Origin: Rhizobium sp. WSM4643
Lineage (GTDB): Bacteria; Pseudomonadota; Alphaproteobacteria; Rhizobiales; Rhizobiaceae
Assembly: GCF_025152745.1 (NCBI RefSeq)
Contig: NZ_CP104040.1
Coordinates: 2,356,001-2,420,000, forward strand
Length of the DNA stretch: 64,000 nucleotides
Direction of reading: 5' to 3'
In this document: positions 28,297 to 36,780 of the stretch, piece by piece
Numbering within the stretch: position 1 is the first letter of the stretch
Layout of the letters: each line of letters starts with the position of its first letter
Notes under the pieces: generated by a model
What the model was told of the DNA's origin: nothing
Database searches by the model: none
What the model saw: only the letters and a program-made list of their open reading frames with translations
Made by a program: the position numbers and the translations under genes

Positions 28297-29055
28297 TCAA
28301 TCCTCAATCGCCACAGGTTCAATGCAAGGAAAGTCGAAGACCAGCAAGCCGGGCTCCTCCAGCGGCAGCTGCGCCACGACCTGTCCTTCCGGGTTCAATA
28401 CCGCCGTCGGCCCCCAGGCAATGCGCCCGTCACGCTCGCCTGTCACGTCGGACGAGATCAGCCACAGACCGGTTTCGCGGCATCGTTCGCCGCGAACGGC
28501 ATTATGCATCTGCTTGAATATTTCCGCCTTTTCCCGTGGCATCATGTTGTTGGAGAGGCATACGATCAGCGACGCGCCAGACGCGGCGACCTTTGCCGCT
28601 GCTTCGGGAAAATTCGTGTCGTAGCAGATGTTGATCCCGACGCGCAGAGCACCGATCGCAAAGAGCGGGCTATCCTTTCCCGCCTCGAAAGCCCGTTCGC
28701 CGCGCAGCAGGTGGGCTTTCCGGAAGCGGCCGAGGAGAACGCCGCGCTCGATGACAACAGCGGTGTTGAACAATCGCCCGTCATCGACCTCAATGAGCCC
28801 CATGACCAGCACCGGTCCCGACTTCGGCAGCCGGTCCAGGACCGCGGCGAACTCGGCGGATGTGAAATCGAGAGCAACGCGGCGCGCCGATGGTTCATCG
28901 ACCAAGTAGCCCTGCAAAAAACCTTCGGGAAAGACCAGCAAGGCCGCACCATCAGCCTCAGCAAGCGCTGCGACCTTTACGGCATAATCCAACGCTGCCC
29001 GGACATTCTCCCGAAATTCCGGCGTCTGCGCGGTGGCTATCCGAGTGCTCGTCAC
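28297..29055 (-). CDS. Carbon-nitrogen hydrolase (nitrilase superfamily)
   Basis: This 252-residue hydrolase has the nitrilase-fold triad: Glu44 (FPEGFLQGY), Lys113 (FRKAHLLRGE) and Cys144 (NICYDTNFPE). Such enzymes split amides, carbamoyl or nitrile groups; the branch with short N-terminus is often an amidase. The start is a GTG with GGAG six bases upstream. It overlaps the downstream acetyltransferase gene at its stop region. Confidence 0.9.
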   Translation of the reverse strand: MTSTRIATAQTPEFRENVRAALDYAVKVAALAEADGAALLVFPEGFLQGYLVDEPSARRVALDFTSAEFAAVLDRLPKSGPVLVMGLIEVDDGRLFNTAVVIERGVLLGRFRKAHLLRGERAFEAGKDSPLFAIGALRVGINICYDTNFPEAAAKVAASGASLIVCLSNNMMPREKAEIFKQMHNAVRGERCRETGLWLISSDVTGERDGRIAWGPTAVLNPEGQVVAQLPLEEPGLLVFDFPCIEPVAIED

Positions 29056-29089
29056 TTAGATCTCCGGTTTCTCGGCCGCGGCATCTCAG

Positions 29090-29118
29090 CAAAAAGGCCC
29101 AGCGCAGTGGCCGGGCCT
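29090..29118 (-). terminator. Terminator after gnd
   Basis: On the minus strand AGGCCCGGCC, a short loop and GCTGGGCCT are followed by TTTTTGC. It lies 24 bp after the gnd stop and fits an intrinsic terminator. Confidence 0.7.
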
Positions 29119-29141
29119 CTCCTTGAAAACCTGGCTGAACC

Positions 29142-30572
29142 TCAGAAGGTCGACGCACCGCTGCCCCAAGGGCCGTGGTGGAAATCCTTGCCATCAAGAC
29201 GGTCGAAACCGTGGGCGCCGAAGAAATCGCGCTGTGCCTGGATGAGGTTTGCCGTTCCCCTGCCCTGGCGATAGGCGTCGAAATAGGTCAGCGCCGAGGT
29301 CAGTGCCGGAACCGGCAGACCAGCGGCAATCGCGGCACCAACGACACGGCGAAGCGCCGGAATCGATTCCTTGACCATGTCGGAGAAAGCCGGCGTGACG
29401 ATCAGGTTCGCAGCGTCAGGCGCCTTGGTGAAGGCCGAGGTGATCTCGTCGAGGAACTGCGAGCGGATGATGCAGCCGGCGCGCCAGATCCTGGCAATCG
29501 TCGGCATCGGCAGCGACCAGTTGAACTCGCGCGATGCTTCCGCCATCACCGCGAAGCCCTGCGCATAGGCGCCGATCTTGGCGGCAAACAACGCCAGTTC
29601 CAGATCCTTGTTGAGCTCGGGGCCGTAAGCGATCGGGAAGGACACAGCCTGCGTCCCGAAGATCTTCTCAGCGGCTTCGCGCTGCGACTTCATCGAGGAG
29701 AGGCTGCGGGCGGCGACCGCGGCTTCGATCGCCGTTGCCGGAATGCCCATGTTCTGCGCCTCGATCGCCGACCACTTGCCGGTGCCCTTCTGGCCGGCCT
29801 TGTCGAGGATCATGTCGACCATCGGTCCGCCGGAGACCGGATCGGTGGCCGCAAGCACCTTCTCGGAGATTTCAATCAGGTAGGAGTTCAGGCGGCCCTT
29901 GTTCCATTCGCCGAAGATGCTGGAGATTTCGGAGGCGCTCTTGCCGAGGCCGTCGCGCAGGATGCCGTAGATTTCGGCGATCATCTGCATGTCGGCATAT
30001 TCGATGCCGTTATGGATGGTCTTGACGAAATGGCCGGCGCCGTCATTGCCGAGCCAGGCGACGCAGGGCTCGTCATTGTAGCGCGCGGCAATCGAGGTCA
30101 GCACCTTCTCGACGCGCCTCCAGGACTCTTCGGTGCCGCCGACCATGATCGACGGGCCATGGCGCGCACCTTCTTCACCGCCGGAAACACCCATGCCGAT
30201 GAAGGTCAGATCTGTATTCTTCAGCCGGTCGAAGCGGGCGACGGTGTCGCGGAAATTGGCGTTGCCGGCATCGATCATGATGTCGCCCTTGGAGAGATGC
30301 GGGCGCAGCAGCTCCATCTGCTGGTCGACGGGCTCACCCGCCTTGATCATGATGATGATCGGACGCGGTGGCCGGATCGCATCGACGAACTCTTCGATGG
30401 TCTTGCAGGGAATGATCTGCTTCTTCAGATCGCCGGCGCTTTCGTAGAATTCGTCGGTTTTCTCCGGCGTGCGGTTGAACACCGCGATTTTATTGCCTTT
30501 CTCCGCGATGTTGAGCGCCAGGTTGGAGCCCATGACCGCAAGGCCGATCAGTCCGATTTCTGCCTTTTCCAC
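29142..30572 (-). CDS. gnd: 6-phosphogluconate dehydrogenase, decarboxylating
   Basis: Gnd (476 residues) converts 6-phosphogluconate and NADP to ribulose 5-phosphate and CO2 in the pentose phosphate pathway. The cofactor motif GLIGLAVMGSNLALN is near the N-terminus, and the active-site region NGAGHFVKTIHNGIEYADMQ holds the catalytic lysine. The frame runs upstream to 30722, but the GTG at 30570-30572 with GGAGG six bases before it gives the standard length. The gene has its own terminator. Confidence 0.94.
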   Translation of the reverse strand: MEKAEIGLIGLAVMGSNLALNIAEKGNKIAVFNRTPEKTDEFYESAGDLKKQIIPCKTIEEFVDAIRPPRPIIIMIKAGEPVDQQMELLRPHLSKGDIMIDAGNANFRDTVARFDRLKNTDLTFIGMGVSGGEEGARHGPSIMVGGTEESWRRVEKVLTSIAARYNDEPCVAWLGNDGAGHFVKTIHNGIEYADMQMIAEIYGILRDGLGKSASEISSIFGEWNKGRLNSYLIEISEKVLAATDPVSGGPMVDMILDKAGQKGTGKWSAIEAQNMGIPATAIEAAVAARSLSSMKSQREAAEKIFGTQAVSFPIAYGPELNKDLELALFAAKIGAYAQGFAVMAEASREFNWSLPMPTIARIWRAGCIIRSQFLDEITSAFTKAPDAANLIVTPAFSDMVKESIPALRRVVGAAIAAGLPVPALTSALTYFDAYRQGRGTANLIQAQRDFFGAHGFDRLDGKDFHHGPWGSGASTF

Positions 30573-30868
30573 GACAAACCTCCGATGTGTCATTTGGACC
30601 GGTGTTGTGGCACTGTCTCGGTCAAACGGCAAGTCTCGCAAGGGTCTAATCGGTTCGCAAAAGCCAATGAAATGAGGCTTGCAATACCTCGGCTTGTCCG
30701 ACAACCCGCCAGCTGCCGCCAATCCGGAAGCCGCAATTTTTCATGCGACCTGCCCGTAATGCCCTATCTCATGGTATTATCAGTGCATCGGGAGATATTG
30801 CATTGGCATCGGGAAAACGAAAAGAGACAGCACTCCTGGCGGCCCGCGCCGGCTGCTACCGTGAGTCT

Positions 30869-31594
30869 ATGCCGCCGCCGACGCTGCGACGCCATTTCAG
30901 CCGCCTCTGGTCGCATGCGCTGCATGACGGACCGCCGGCAATGGTGGCGATCGTGCCGGACGGTTATTGCGATCTCCTCTGGATCGACGGCCGGCTGGTC
31001 GTCGCCGGTCCCGACAGGACGGCGGCCTTTCCCGTCATTCGGCCGGGCGCGACTGTCATTGGCGCACGTTTTGCGCCCGGCGCCGCAGCACCCTGGCTGA
31101 AGACGCCGCTCTCGGCACTGGTCGGCTGCTCGGTGCCCCTTGCCGACATCGGCCGGAAGGACACCGCCGAATTCGAAGCGCAGCTTGCGGATTGTCCCGA
31201 CCCCTCGGCCGCGACGGCGCTGTTTGGCCGCCTGCTCGAAGGGACTGCGCGCGATGCGGAGGAGCCCGCCCGCGACGCCGCCATGATCTTCGCCGCCGCC
31301 AACAGCGCTCGCCCGGCGTCCGGTCTGCTCGACAGGCTCGGCATAAGCGAAAGGCAGCTGCGGCGCCGCTGCCACCACCATTTCGGATATGGCGCAAAGA
31401 CGCTGGAACGGATCCGCCGGTTCCAGCGTTTCCTCGACCTCTGCCGCAGGTCGGACACGATGCCGCTTGCCCGTCTTGCGCTCGAAGCGGGCTTTGCCGA
31501 TCAGTCCCACATGACGCGCGAGGTCGGCGAGCTCTCGACGCTGACGCCCGCGGTCATTCTCGACCAGCTCAGCTTGCGGCAAAGAGCCGACTGA
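30869..31594 (+). CDS. AraC-family transcriptional regulator
   Basis: This roughly 241-residue regulator has an N-terminal beta-rich domain of the type found with the pattern MVAIVPDGYCDLLWIDGRLV, and a C-terminal AraC double helix-turn-helix containing LDRLGISERQLRRRCHHHFG and LARLALEAGFADQSHMTREV. The start is uncertain: the frame is open to 30743, and ATG 30869 matches the usual beginning (PPPTLRRHFSRLW) of such proteins. It points away from gnd with a gap of about 300 bp. The target genes are unknown; the two small genes that follow on the same strand are candidates. Confidence 0.8.
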   Translation: MPPPTLRRHFSRLWSHALHDGPPAMVAIVPDGYCDLLWIDGRLVVAGPDRTAAFPVIRPGATVIGARFAPGAAAPWLKTPLSALVGCSVPLADIGRKDTAEFEAQLADCPDPSAATALFGRLLEGTARDAEEPARDAAMIFAAANSARPASGLLDRLGISERQLRRRCHHHFGYGAKTLERIRRFQRFLDLCRRSDTMPLARLALEAGFADQSHMTREVGELSTLTPAVILDQLSLRQRAD

Positions 31595-31664
31595 CCGTTT
31601 TGTTCAAGACGCTGCCGGCCGGTTCGTTATTCTGACGAAACGAAATGACAGGGACCTGCAGCCG

Positions 31665-32063
31665 ATGACGACAATGCCCGCGAAAATCATCCACCTGTCG
31701 ATCGAGCGCGACTGGCGCGACGTCTATGACTTCGCCGGCAAACCGGAGAACATGCCGCTCTGGGCTTCCGGCCTTGCGACCGGCCTCGAACGGCACGGCG
31801 CCGACTGGATCGCCCACGGCGCTCTTGGCAGCGTCAAGGTGAGCTTCGTGCCTGCCAATGAATTCGGCGTGATCGATCATACGGTGACGATCGAATCCGG
31901 CCTCAGGGTCTATAATGCGCTGCGCATCGTGCCGAACGGCGATGGCTGCGAGATCATGTTCACGCTGCTGCGTCTGCCCGGCATGACCGACGCGCAGTTT
32001 TCCGCCGATGCCGCCCATGTCGAGAAGGATCTCGCCATGCTGAAAGCCCTGATGGAGAGATAG
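31665..32063 (+). CDS. SRPBCC-type small domain protein
   Basis: This 132-residue protein resembles START/SRPBCC (polyketide cyclase-like) proteins: an opening IIHLSIERDWRDVYDFAGKP, a WASGLATGLERHG segment, and a long C-terminal helix ending AMLKALMER. These domains bind hydrophobic ligands. No catalytic residues can be named. Its stop is directly followed by the ATG of the VOC protein, so the two are cotranslated. Confidence 0.7.
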   Translation: MTTMPAKIIHLSIERDWRDVYDFAGKPENMPLWASGLATGLERHGADWIAHGALGSVKVSFVPANEFGVIDHTVTIESGLRVYNALRIVPNGDGCEIMFTLLRLPGMTDAQFSADAAHVEKDLAMLKALMER

Positions 32064-32426
32064 ATGGCCGAGAAGACAGAAAACCACGACCGCCGCATCG
32101 ACTATGTCGAATTCAACGTCGCCGACATCGCTGCCGCCAAAGCCTTTTACGGCTCGGCCTTCGGCTGGCGTTTCACGGATTACGGCCCGAACTATTGCGA
32201 ATTCGACGATGGCCGGCTGAAGGGAGGCTTTACCGATTTCGGACCGGTGCGGACGGGGGGCGGCCCGCTGGTCGTCGTCTATGCCAATGATCTGGAAGAA
32301 GTGCTGACCTCAGTCGAAAGAGCTGGCGGCACGATCTGCCGGCCGATCACCGATTTTCCCGGCGGCCGTCGCTTCCACTTCCTCGACCGCGATGGTTACG
32401 AGCTCGCCGTCTGGGCGGCTGCTTAA
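32064..32426 (+). CDS. VOC-family (glyoxalase-like) protein
   Basis: This 120-residue protein has the vicinal oxygen chelate fold pattern: IDYVEFNVADIAAAKAFYGS at the start and FHFLDRDGYELAVW at the end, with a probable metal glutamate in YELAVW. It starts on the base after the stop of the SRPBCC gene. The substrate is unknown; relatives include glyoxalases and antibiotic-binding proteins. Confidence 0.82.
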   Translation: MAEKTENHDRRIDYVEFNVADIAAAKAFYGSAFGWRFTDYGPNYCEFDDGRLKGGFTDFGPVRTGGGPLVVVYANDLEEVLTSVERAGGTICRPITDFPGGRRFHFLDRDGYELAVWAAA

Positions 32427-32481
32427 CCAGACTGCCTAAGGCAGCCGAGTTGGTCAGGCTGCCTAAGGCCGCCGACCGGGA

Positions 32482-33198
32482 TCAGGCAGCCTGCGACAGC
32501 CGATCGAGATCTTCCATAACGAGCAGGGCTCCGATCACCATGCCGCCCGCATCACGCAGCGGCGACATGCGACAGCGCACCTGCCGCGATCCGCCGCTGC
32601 TGTCTGAGCGCTCATAGGTATAGTCGATCTGGTCGCCGGCAAAACAGGCGTCGAGCTTGTGCTTGGCGCATTCGGCAAACCGCTCCTCGCCGATGAATTC
32701 GGAAAGGTGGCGGCCGATGAGTTCCATCGGCTTCCTGTTGAGATGGGTGCTGTTGGCTGGATTGGAATAGAGGTAGCGATAGTCCCTGGTCAGCACCGCC
32801 ACGCGATCCGGCAGGCTTTCGAGGATCACCGCGTTGAGGAACTGGCCGTTATCGGTATCCGGCACATAGGCCGGCGGCGGCTCGATGCGCACATCCTGCG
32901 GCGAAGGCACGCGCCAGTCCGGCCCATGCGCCCCGAAATAGCGGTCGAGCAGATAGGAAAGCACCGATGTGTGCTCCGTGACGCTGGCGCTGTCGTCGGC
33001 ATCCTGGCTGATCAGATGGCTCACAAACTGCAGCTGCATGTAAACTTCGAGCAGATTGGCTGCCCGGCATGCGAGGATTGCCTCGACCAGCGGCTCGACA
33101 TGGCGGTCGAGCGCCGTGACGCGCCGGTCGTCGCCCTGGCGTATGGCTTCCTCGATTTGCACGCAACGCAAGGAAAAAGCTCGAAAAAGCTCCAGCAA
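32482..33198 (-). CDS. PAS-domain protein
   Basis: This 238-residue protein has a helical N-terminal half (to about 105), then a PAS domain (about 125-235) with VILESLPDRVAVLTRDYRYL, NPANSTHLNRKPMELIGRHL and a closing GALLVMEDLDRL. There is no output domain such as a kinase, cyclase or DNA-binding part, so it may sense a ligand and act through a partner. Cofactor residues cannot be identified. Upstream, toward 33455, lies a short gap holding a dispersed repeat. Confidence 0.8.
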   Translation of the reverse strand: MLELFRAFSLRCVQIEEAIRQGDDRRVTALDRHVEPLVEAILACRAANLLEVYMQLQFVSHLISQDADDSASVTEHTSVLSYLLDRYFGAHGPDWRVPSPQDVRIEPPPAYVPDTDNGQFLNAVILESLPDRVAVLTRDYRYLYSNPANSTHLNRKPMELIGRHLSEFIGEERFAECAKHKLDACFAGDQIDYTYERSDSSGGSRQVRCRMSPLRDAGGMVIGALLVMEDLDRLSQAA

Positions 33199-33383
33199 GA
33201 CGCCTCCACTCCCATTGTCCCAAGAGACGAGTCCGAAACCTCACATGGCTGCATTTCCCAAAAATGCGCCTTCCGGTAGACATTATTCGCGCCTTGGTGA
33301 CGACTAACATGAAGTGCCCTCAGTTTCAATCCGAGAGCACCTGCCGCTTTTCACCGCTGATAAATGAGGGTGGGCGTTTTTGC

Positions 33384-33431
33384 AGCATGACGCCGAAAGT
33401 GTGAGCGGTTCTCGCCAGACATCACGCTCAA
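33384..33431. repeat. Dispersed rhizobial palindromic element, copy 2
   Basis: GCATGACGCCGAAAGTGTGA followed by GCGGTTCTCGCCAGACATCA is a diverged copy of the element at 336-384. It sits 25 bp after the lpxXL stop and may mark the 3' end of the acpXL operon mRNA. Confidence 0.6.
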
Positions 33432-33455
33432 ACTATTATTTTAGATCATTCTGTT

Positions 33456-34391
33456 CTAAGGCGCGAGCGTCTGCTTGATCTGCCAACGGTCGTGATACCA
33501 GAGCCACTGGTCCGGATATTCACGCACCCAGCTTTCCACCTTGTCGTTGAGCAACTGGGCGGCGGCCGGCAGGTCGAGATTACCCACGGCGTCGCGCGGC
33601 ATATCCAGCCGCGGCTCGATTTCCAGCCGGTAGCGATTTCCCGGCAGCCGGATGCAGCGCGCCGGATAGACCTCGCAGTCGAACTGGCGCACCAGCTTCG
33701 GCAGCAGCGGATTGGTCTTGACCTCGCGTCCGAAGAAGGTGCCCTTCAGCCCCTTGCGGAATTTCTGGTCGACCAGCACGCCCACGCCCTGTCCTGCTTC
33801 GAGCTGACGGGCGAGCGCAAAGGACGAGCCGGCATGCGACGGCACCAGCTTGCCCATGCGCGCGCTCCTGAAGTCGAACACCTTCTTGGCGACATAAGGA
33901 TTGTTCGGCGGCCGGAAGAGCACGGTCACGGTGAGCCCGAAGGCAGCACCCGCCACCGGCAGCAGCTCGAAATTGGCGGTATGGCCGGTAAAGACGATGA
34001 AGGGTCGCGGATTGTCGCGCAGGTCGAGGAAGATCGGGACGCCCGACACCTCCACCCTGCCCGGCTCCGACTTTTCGGGATCATAGTCGAACAGCTGGTC
34101 GAGGAAGACGTATTCGGCGGCAAGCCGGCCCATATTGCCCCAGCTGGCGAGCGCGATCTCCTCGATCTCGGCCTCGCTCTTCTCAGGGAAGGCGTTGCGC
34201 AGATTGGTCAGCATCAGTCTGTGGCGACTGGTCAGCCGGCCGAGGCGGCGCATCATCCTGTCGGCGAAGCGGATCGCGCCATCGGCCGGAAACAGCTTCA
34301 GGAAATTCAGGAAGCCGAACATCACCTGCGCCACCAGCCATTGCTGGAAATTCCTGAGCGCCAGAATGATCCGGGTGATGAACAGTTTCAC
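33456..34391 (-). CDS. lpxXL: Very-long-chain acyltransferase for lipid A (LpxXL)
   Basis: LpxXL (311 residues) transfers the 27-hydroxyoctacosanoyl chain from AcpXL to lipid A at the inner membrane. It belongs to the HtrB/LpxL family: the catalytic H-x4-E motif is FTGHTANFELLP, and an N-terminal hydrophobic segment (QVMFGFLNFLKLFP) anchors it. The start is GTG (VKLFITR), four bases after the adh2XL stop. It is the last gene of the cluster. Position in the canonical gene order, more than the sequence alone, distinguishes it from other LpxL-type enzymes. Confidence 0.92.
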   Translation of the reverse strand: MKLFITRIILALRNFQQWLVAQVMFGFLNFLKLFPADGAIRFADRMMRRLGRLTSRHRLMLTNLRNAFPEKSEAEIEEIALASWGNMGRLAAEYVFLDQLFDYDPEKSEPGRVEVSGVPIFLDLRDNPRPFIVFTGHTANFELLPVAGAAFGLTVTVLFRPPNNPYVAKKVFDFRSARMGKLVPSHAGSSFALARQLEAGQGVGVLVDQKFRKGLKGTFFGREVKTNPLLPKLVRQFDCEVYPARCIRLPGNRYRLEIEPRLDMPRDAVGNLDLPAAAQLLNDKVESWVREYPDQWLWYHDRWQIKQTLAP

Positions 34392-34395
34392 GCAG

Positions 34396-35424
34396 TCAAT
34401 CCATCTTCAGGATGATCTTGCCGAAGATCTGCCGCGATTCCATCCGCTCCAGCGCCCGGTCGATATCGCTGAAGCTGACCTCGGTATCGATGACGGGATG
34501 GACGAGCCCGCGGCCCATCTTCTGCATCGCATCCGCCATGTTCTCCATGCGGCAGCCGAAGGAGCCGAAGAGCTTCAGCTGCTGCTGGAACAGCATCATC
34601 AGGTTCATCTCTGTGGAAACGCCCGAGGTCGAGCCGCAGGTGACGAGGCGCCCGCCGCGCTTCATGCAGAGCATCGAGCCCGCCCAGGTGTCCTTGCCGA
34701 CATGTTCGAAGACGACGTCGACGCCCTTCTTCTTGGTGAGTTTGCGCACCACGCCCTCGAAACGGTCGGTGCGGTAGTTGATGACGTGATCGGCGCCAAG
34801 CGCCTTGGCCCTCTCGATCTTATCGTCCGAACCGACCGTGGTGATGACGGTGCAGCCGATCTTCTTGGCGAGCTGGATCGCCGCCGTACCGATGCCGGAG
34901 CCGCCGGCATGGACGAGGATCGTCTCACCCGGCTCAAGCTTGGCATTGTCGAACAGCATATGCTCGACCGTGCCGAAGGTGACGGGCGCTAGCGCCGCGC
35001 CGATCGCGTCGACGCCGGGAGGGGCCGGCACCAGGAGGCGCGCCGGCAGGTTGACCTTCTCCTGCGCAAAGCCGTCAAGATGGAAGCCGTGCACGCCGGA
35101 GACATGTTCGCAGAGATTGTCGCGGCCTTCGCGGCAGGGGCGGCAGAGGCCACAGGTGCGCGCGCCATAAATCGCCACCAGCTGGCCCGGCAGCACATTC
35201 GCCACGCCCGGTCCGATCGCTTCGACGACGCCGGAAGCTTCCGCACCGATGACGAGCGGCATCTTGCGCTTGGCAAATGCCATGCCGCGCCAGCCCCAGA
35301 CGTCGATATGGTTGAGCGCCACCGCCTTGACGCGCAGCGTCACCTCGCCGGCACCTGGGGCATCCGGTTCCGGCAGATCGGTGATCTCAAGCTTGCGGTC
35401 GTCGATCAGTTGCAAAGCGCGCAT
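34396..35424 (-). CDS. adh2XL: Zinc-type alcohol dehydrogenase of the lipid A fatty-acid cluster
   Basis: This 342-residue MDR dehydrogenase has the structural-zinc cysteines in YGARTCGLCRPCREGRDNLC and the cofactor motif VHAGGSGIGTAAIQLA. In rhizobia this gene stands between fabF1XL and lpxXL and is required for normal very-long-chain fatty acid content; its exact redox step is not settled. It is 57 bp downstream of fabF1XL and 4 bp before lpxXL. Confidence 0.9.
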   Translation of the reverse strand: MRALQLIDDRKLEITDLPEPDAPGAGEVTLRVKAVALNHIDVWGWRGMAFAKRKMPLVIGAEASGVVEAIGPGVANVLPGQLVAIYGARTCGLCRPCREGRDNLCEHVSGVHGFHLDGFAQEKVNLPARLLVPAPPGVDAIGAALAPVTFGTVEHMLFDNAKLEPGETILVHAGGSGIGTAAIQLAKKIGCTVITTVGSDDKIERAKALGADHVINYRTDRFEGVVRKLTKKKGVDVVFEHVGKDTWAGSMLCMKRGGRLVTCGSTSGVSTEMNLMMLFQQQLKLFGSFGCRMENMADAMQKMGRGLVHPVIDTEVSFSDIDRALERMESRQIFGKIILKMD

Positions 35425-35481
35425 GGCAAAATCCCTCGCCTTGAAGGCGTTCTTCTTGTCATAAAAATTGTCGGGAACCGC

Positions 35482-36768
35482 TTAAGCCGGTTCGAGCGCC
35501 ATGACAAGGCTGGCATTCTGCCCGCCGAAGCCGAAGGAGTTGGAAAGCACGGCTGAAACCTGAGCTTCCCGCTTCTTGTTCGGCACGACATCGAGAACGA
35601 TCGAAGGATCGGGGTTGTTGTAGTTGATGGTCGGCGGCAGCGTTCCGGTCAACATCGTCTGCAGCGAGAACACTGCCTCGACGGCGCCCGCCGCCGTCAG
35701 CGTGTGGCCGATCATCGACTTGTTCGACGAAACCGGAATGCCGACGATCCGTTCCCCGAAGACGGCCGACATCGCCCCATGCTCCATCTTGTCGTTCTCC
35801 GGCGTCGACGTGCCGTGCGCATTGATGTAGCCGATGCCGCTCTCGTCGAGGCCGGCATCGGCAAGCGCCGCGCGGATCGTCGCGATCGCCGGGCCACCAT
35901 CGGGCGAAGACCGGGTGCGGTGGAAGCTGTCGGCCTTGTCGCCGGCGCCCTTCATGATGCCGAGCACTTTGGCGCCGCGGGCGACTGCTGATTCCAGCGA
36001 TTCCAGCACCAGGGTCGCAGCACCTTCGGCGATGACGAAGCCGTCACGATCCTTGCTGAATGGCTTGGAAGCTTTGGTCGGCGGATCGTTCTGCGTCGAA
36101 AGGGCTGAGAGCAGCGAGAAGCGGATCAGAGCTTCGGCACTCAGCGACCCGTCGGTCGCGACCGTCAGCGCGCGATCCGTGCGGCCTTGGCGGATTGCCT
36201 CGATGCCGAGCTGGATCGCCGTGACGCCGGAGGCGCAGGCGGTCGACAGCGTCACGGGCAGGCCGCGGGTGCCGAACCGGTCGGCAAGGCGCTCGGAAAT
36301 CGCGCCGAACAGTGCTGCTTCATGGAAGGCCGGATCCGGACGTTGGCGTAGCGCCGTCAGGAAGCGCTCATAGGCATCACCCGGATGGTCGGAGGCCGGC
36401 GAACGGTCGGCAAGTTCGAAGCGCGCGCTCCACTCCGGCTCGATCGGCGGGGCGGCGAGGAATAGCGGGCCATTGAAATCGCCGGAAAGGCCGGCATCGG
36501 CGAGCGCCTCGATCGTCGTTTCGCGGGCAAAGGCATAGGAGCGCTCGACGGCGTTCGGCACCGGAATGCCGATGAAATCGACGGTGCCGGCGATCCGCGT
36601 CGACAGGCCCTCGGTCGGGAAGCGGTTGATCTCGTGGATGCCCGACGTGCCAGACGAAAGCGCTGCCCAGTTGTCGCTGAGGCCCTGACCGAGCGAGGTG
36701 ATGATGCCCATGCCGGTAACAGCCACGATCGGACGACCGAGGTGATCTCTATAAACGGAAGCTGTCAT
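35482..36768 (-). CDS. fabF1XL: Beta-ketoacyl-ACP synthase of the C28 fatty acid pathway (FabF1XL)
   Basis: This 428-residue condensing enzyme elongates the acyl chain on AcpXL. All three catalytic residues are present: Cys in LSTACASGVTAIQ, His in INAHGTSTPEND and His in NKSMIGHTLTAAGA. The C-terminal SNSFGFGGQNAS is typical of KAS II. The ATG at 36766-36768 is preferred over the GTG three codons earlier, which lies too close to GAGGA. It follows fabF2XL by 12 bases. Confidence 0.93.
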   Translation of the reverse strand: MTASVYRDHLGRPIVAVTGMGIITSLGQGLSDNWAALSSGTSGIHEINRFPTEGLSTRIAGTVDFIGIPVPNAVERSYAFARETTIEALADAGLSGDFNGPLFLAAPPIEPEWSARFELADRSPASDHPGDAYERFLTALRQRPDPAFHEAALFGAISERLADRFGTRGLPVTLSTACASGVTAIQLGIEAIRQGRTDRALTVATDGSLSAEALIRFSLLSALSTQNDPPTKASKPFSKDRDGFVIAEGAATLVLESLESAVARGAKVLGIMKGAGDKADSFHRTRSSPDGGPAIATIRAALADAGLDESGIGYINAHGTSTPENDKMEHGAMSAVFGERIVGIPVSSNKSMIGHTLTAAGAVEAVFSLQTMLTGTLPPTINYNNPDPSIVLDVVPNKKREAQVSAVLSNSFGFGGQNASLVMALEPA

Positions 36769-36780
36769 ATCTCTCACTCC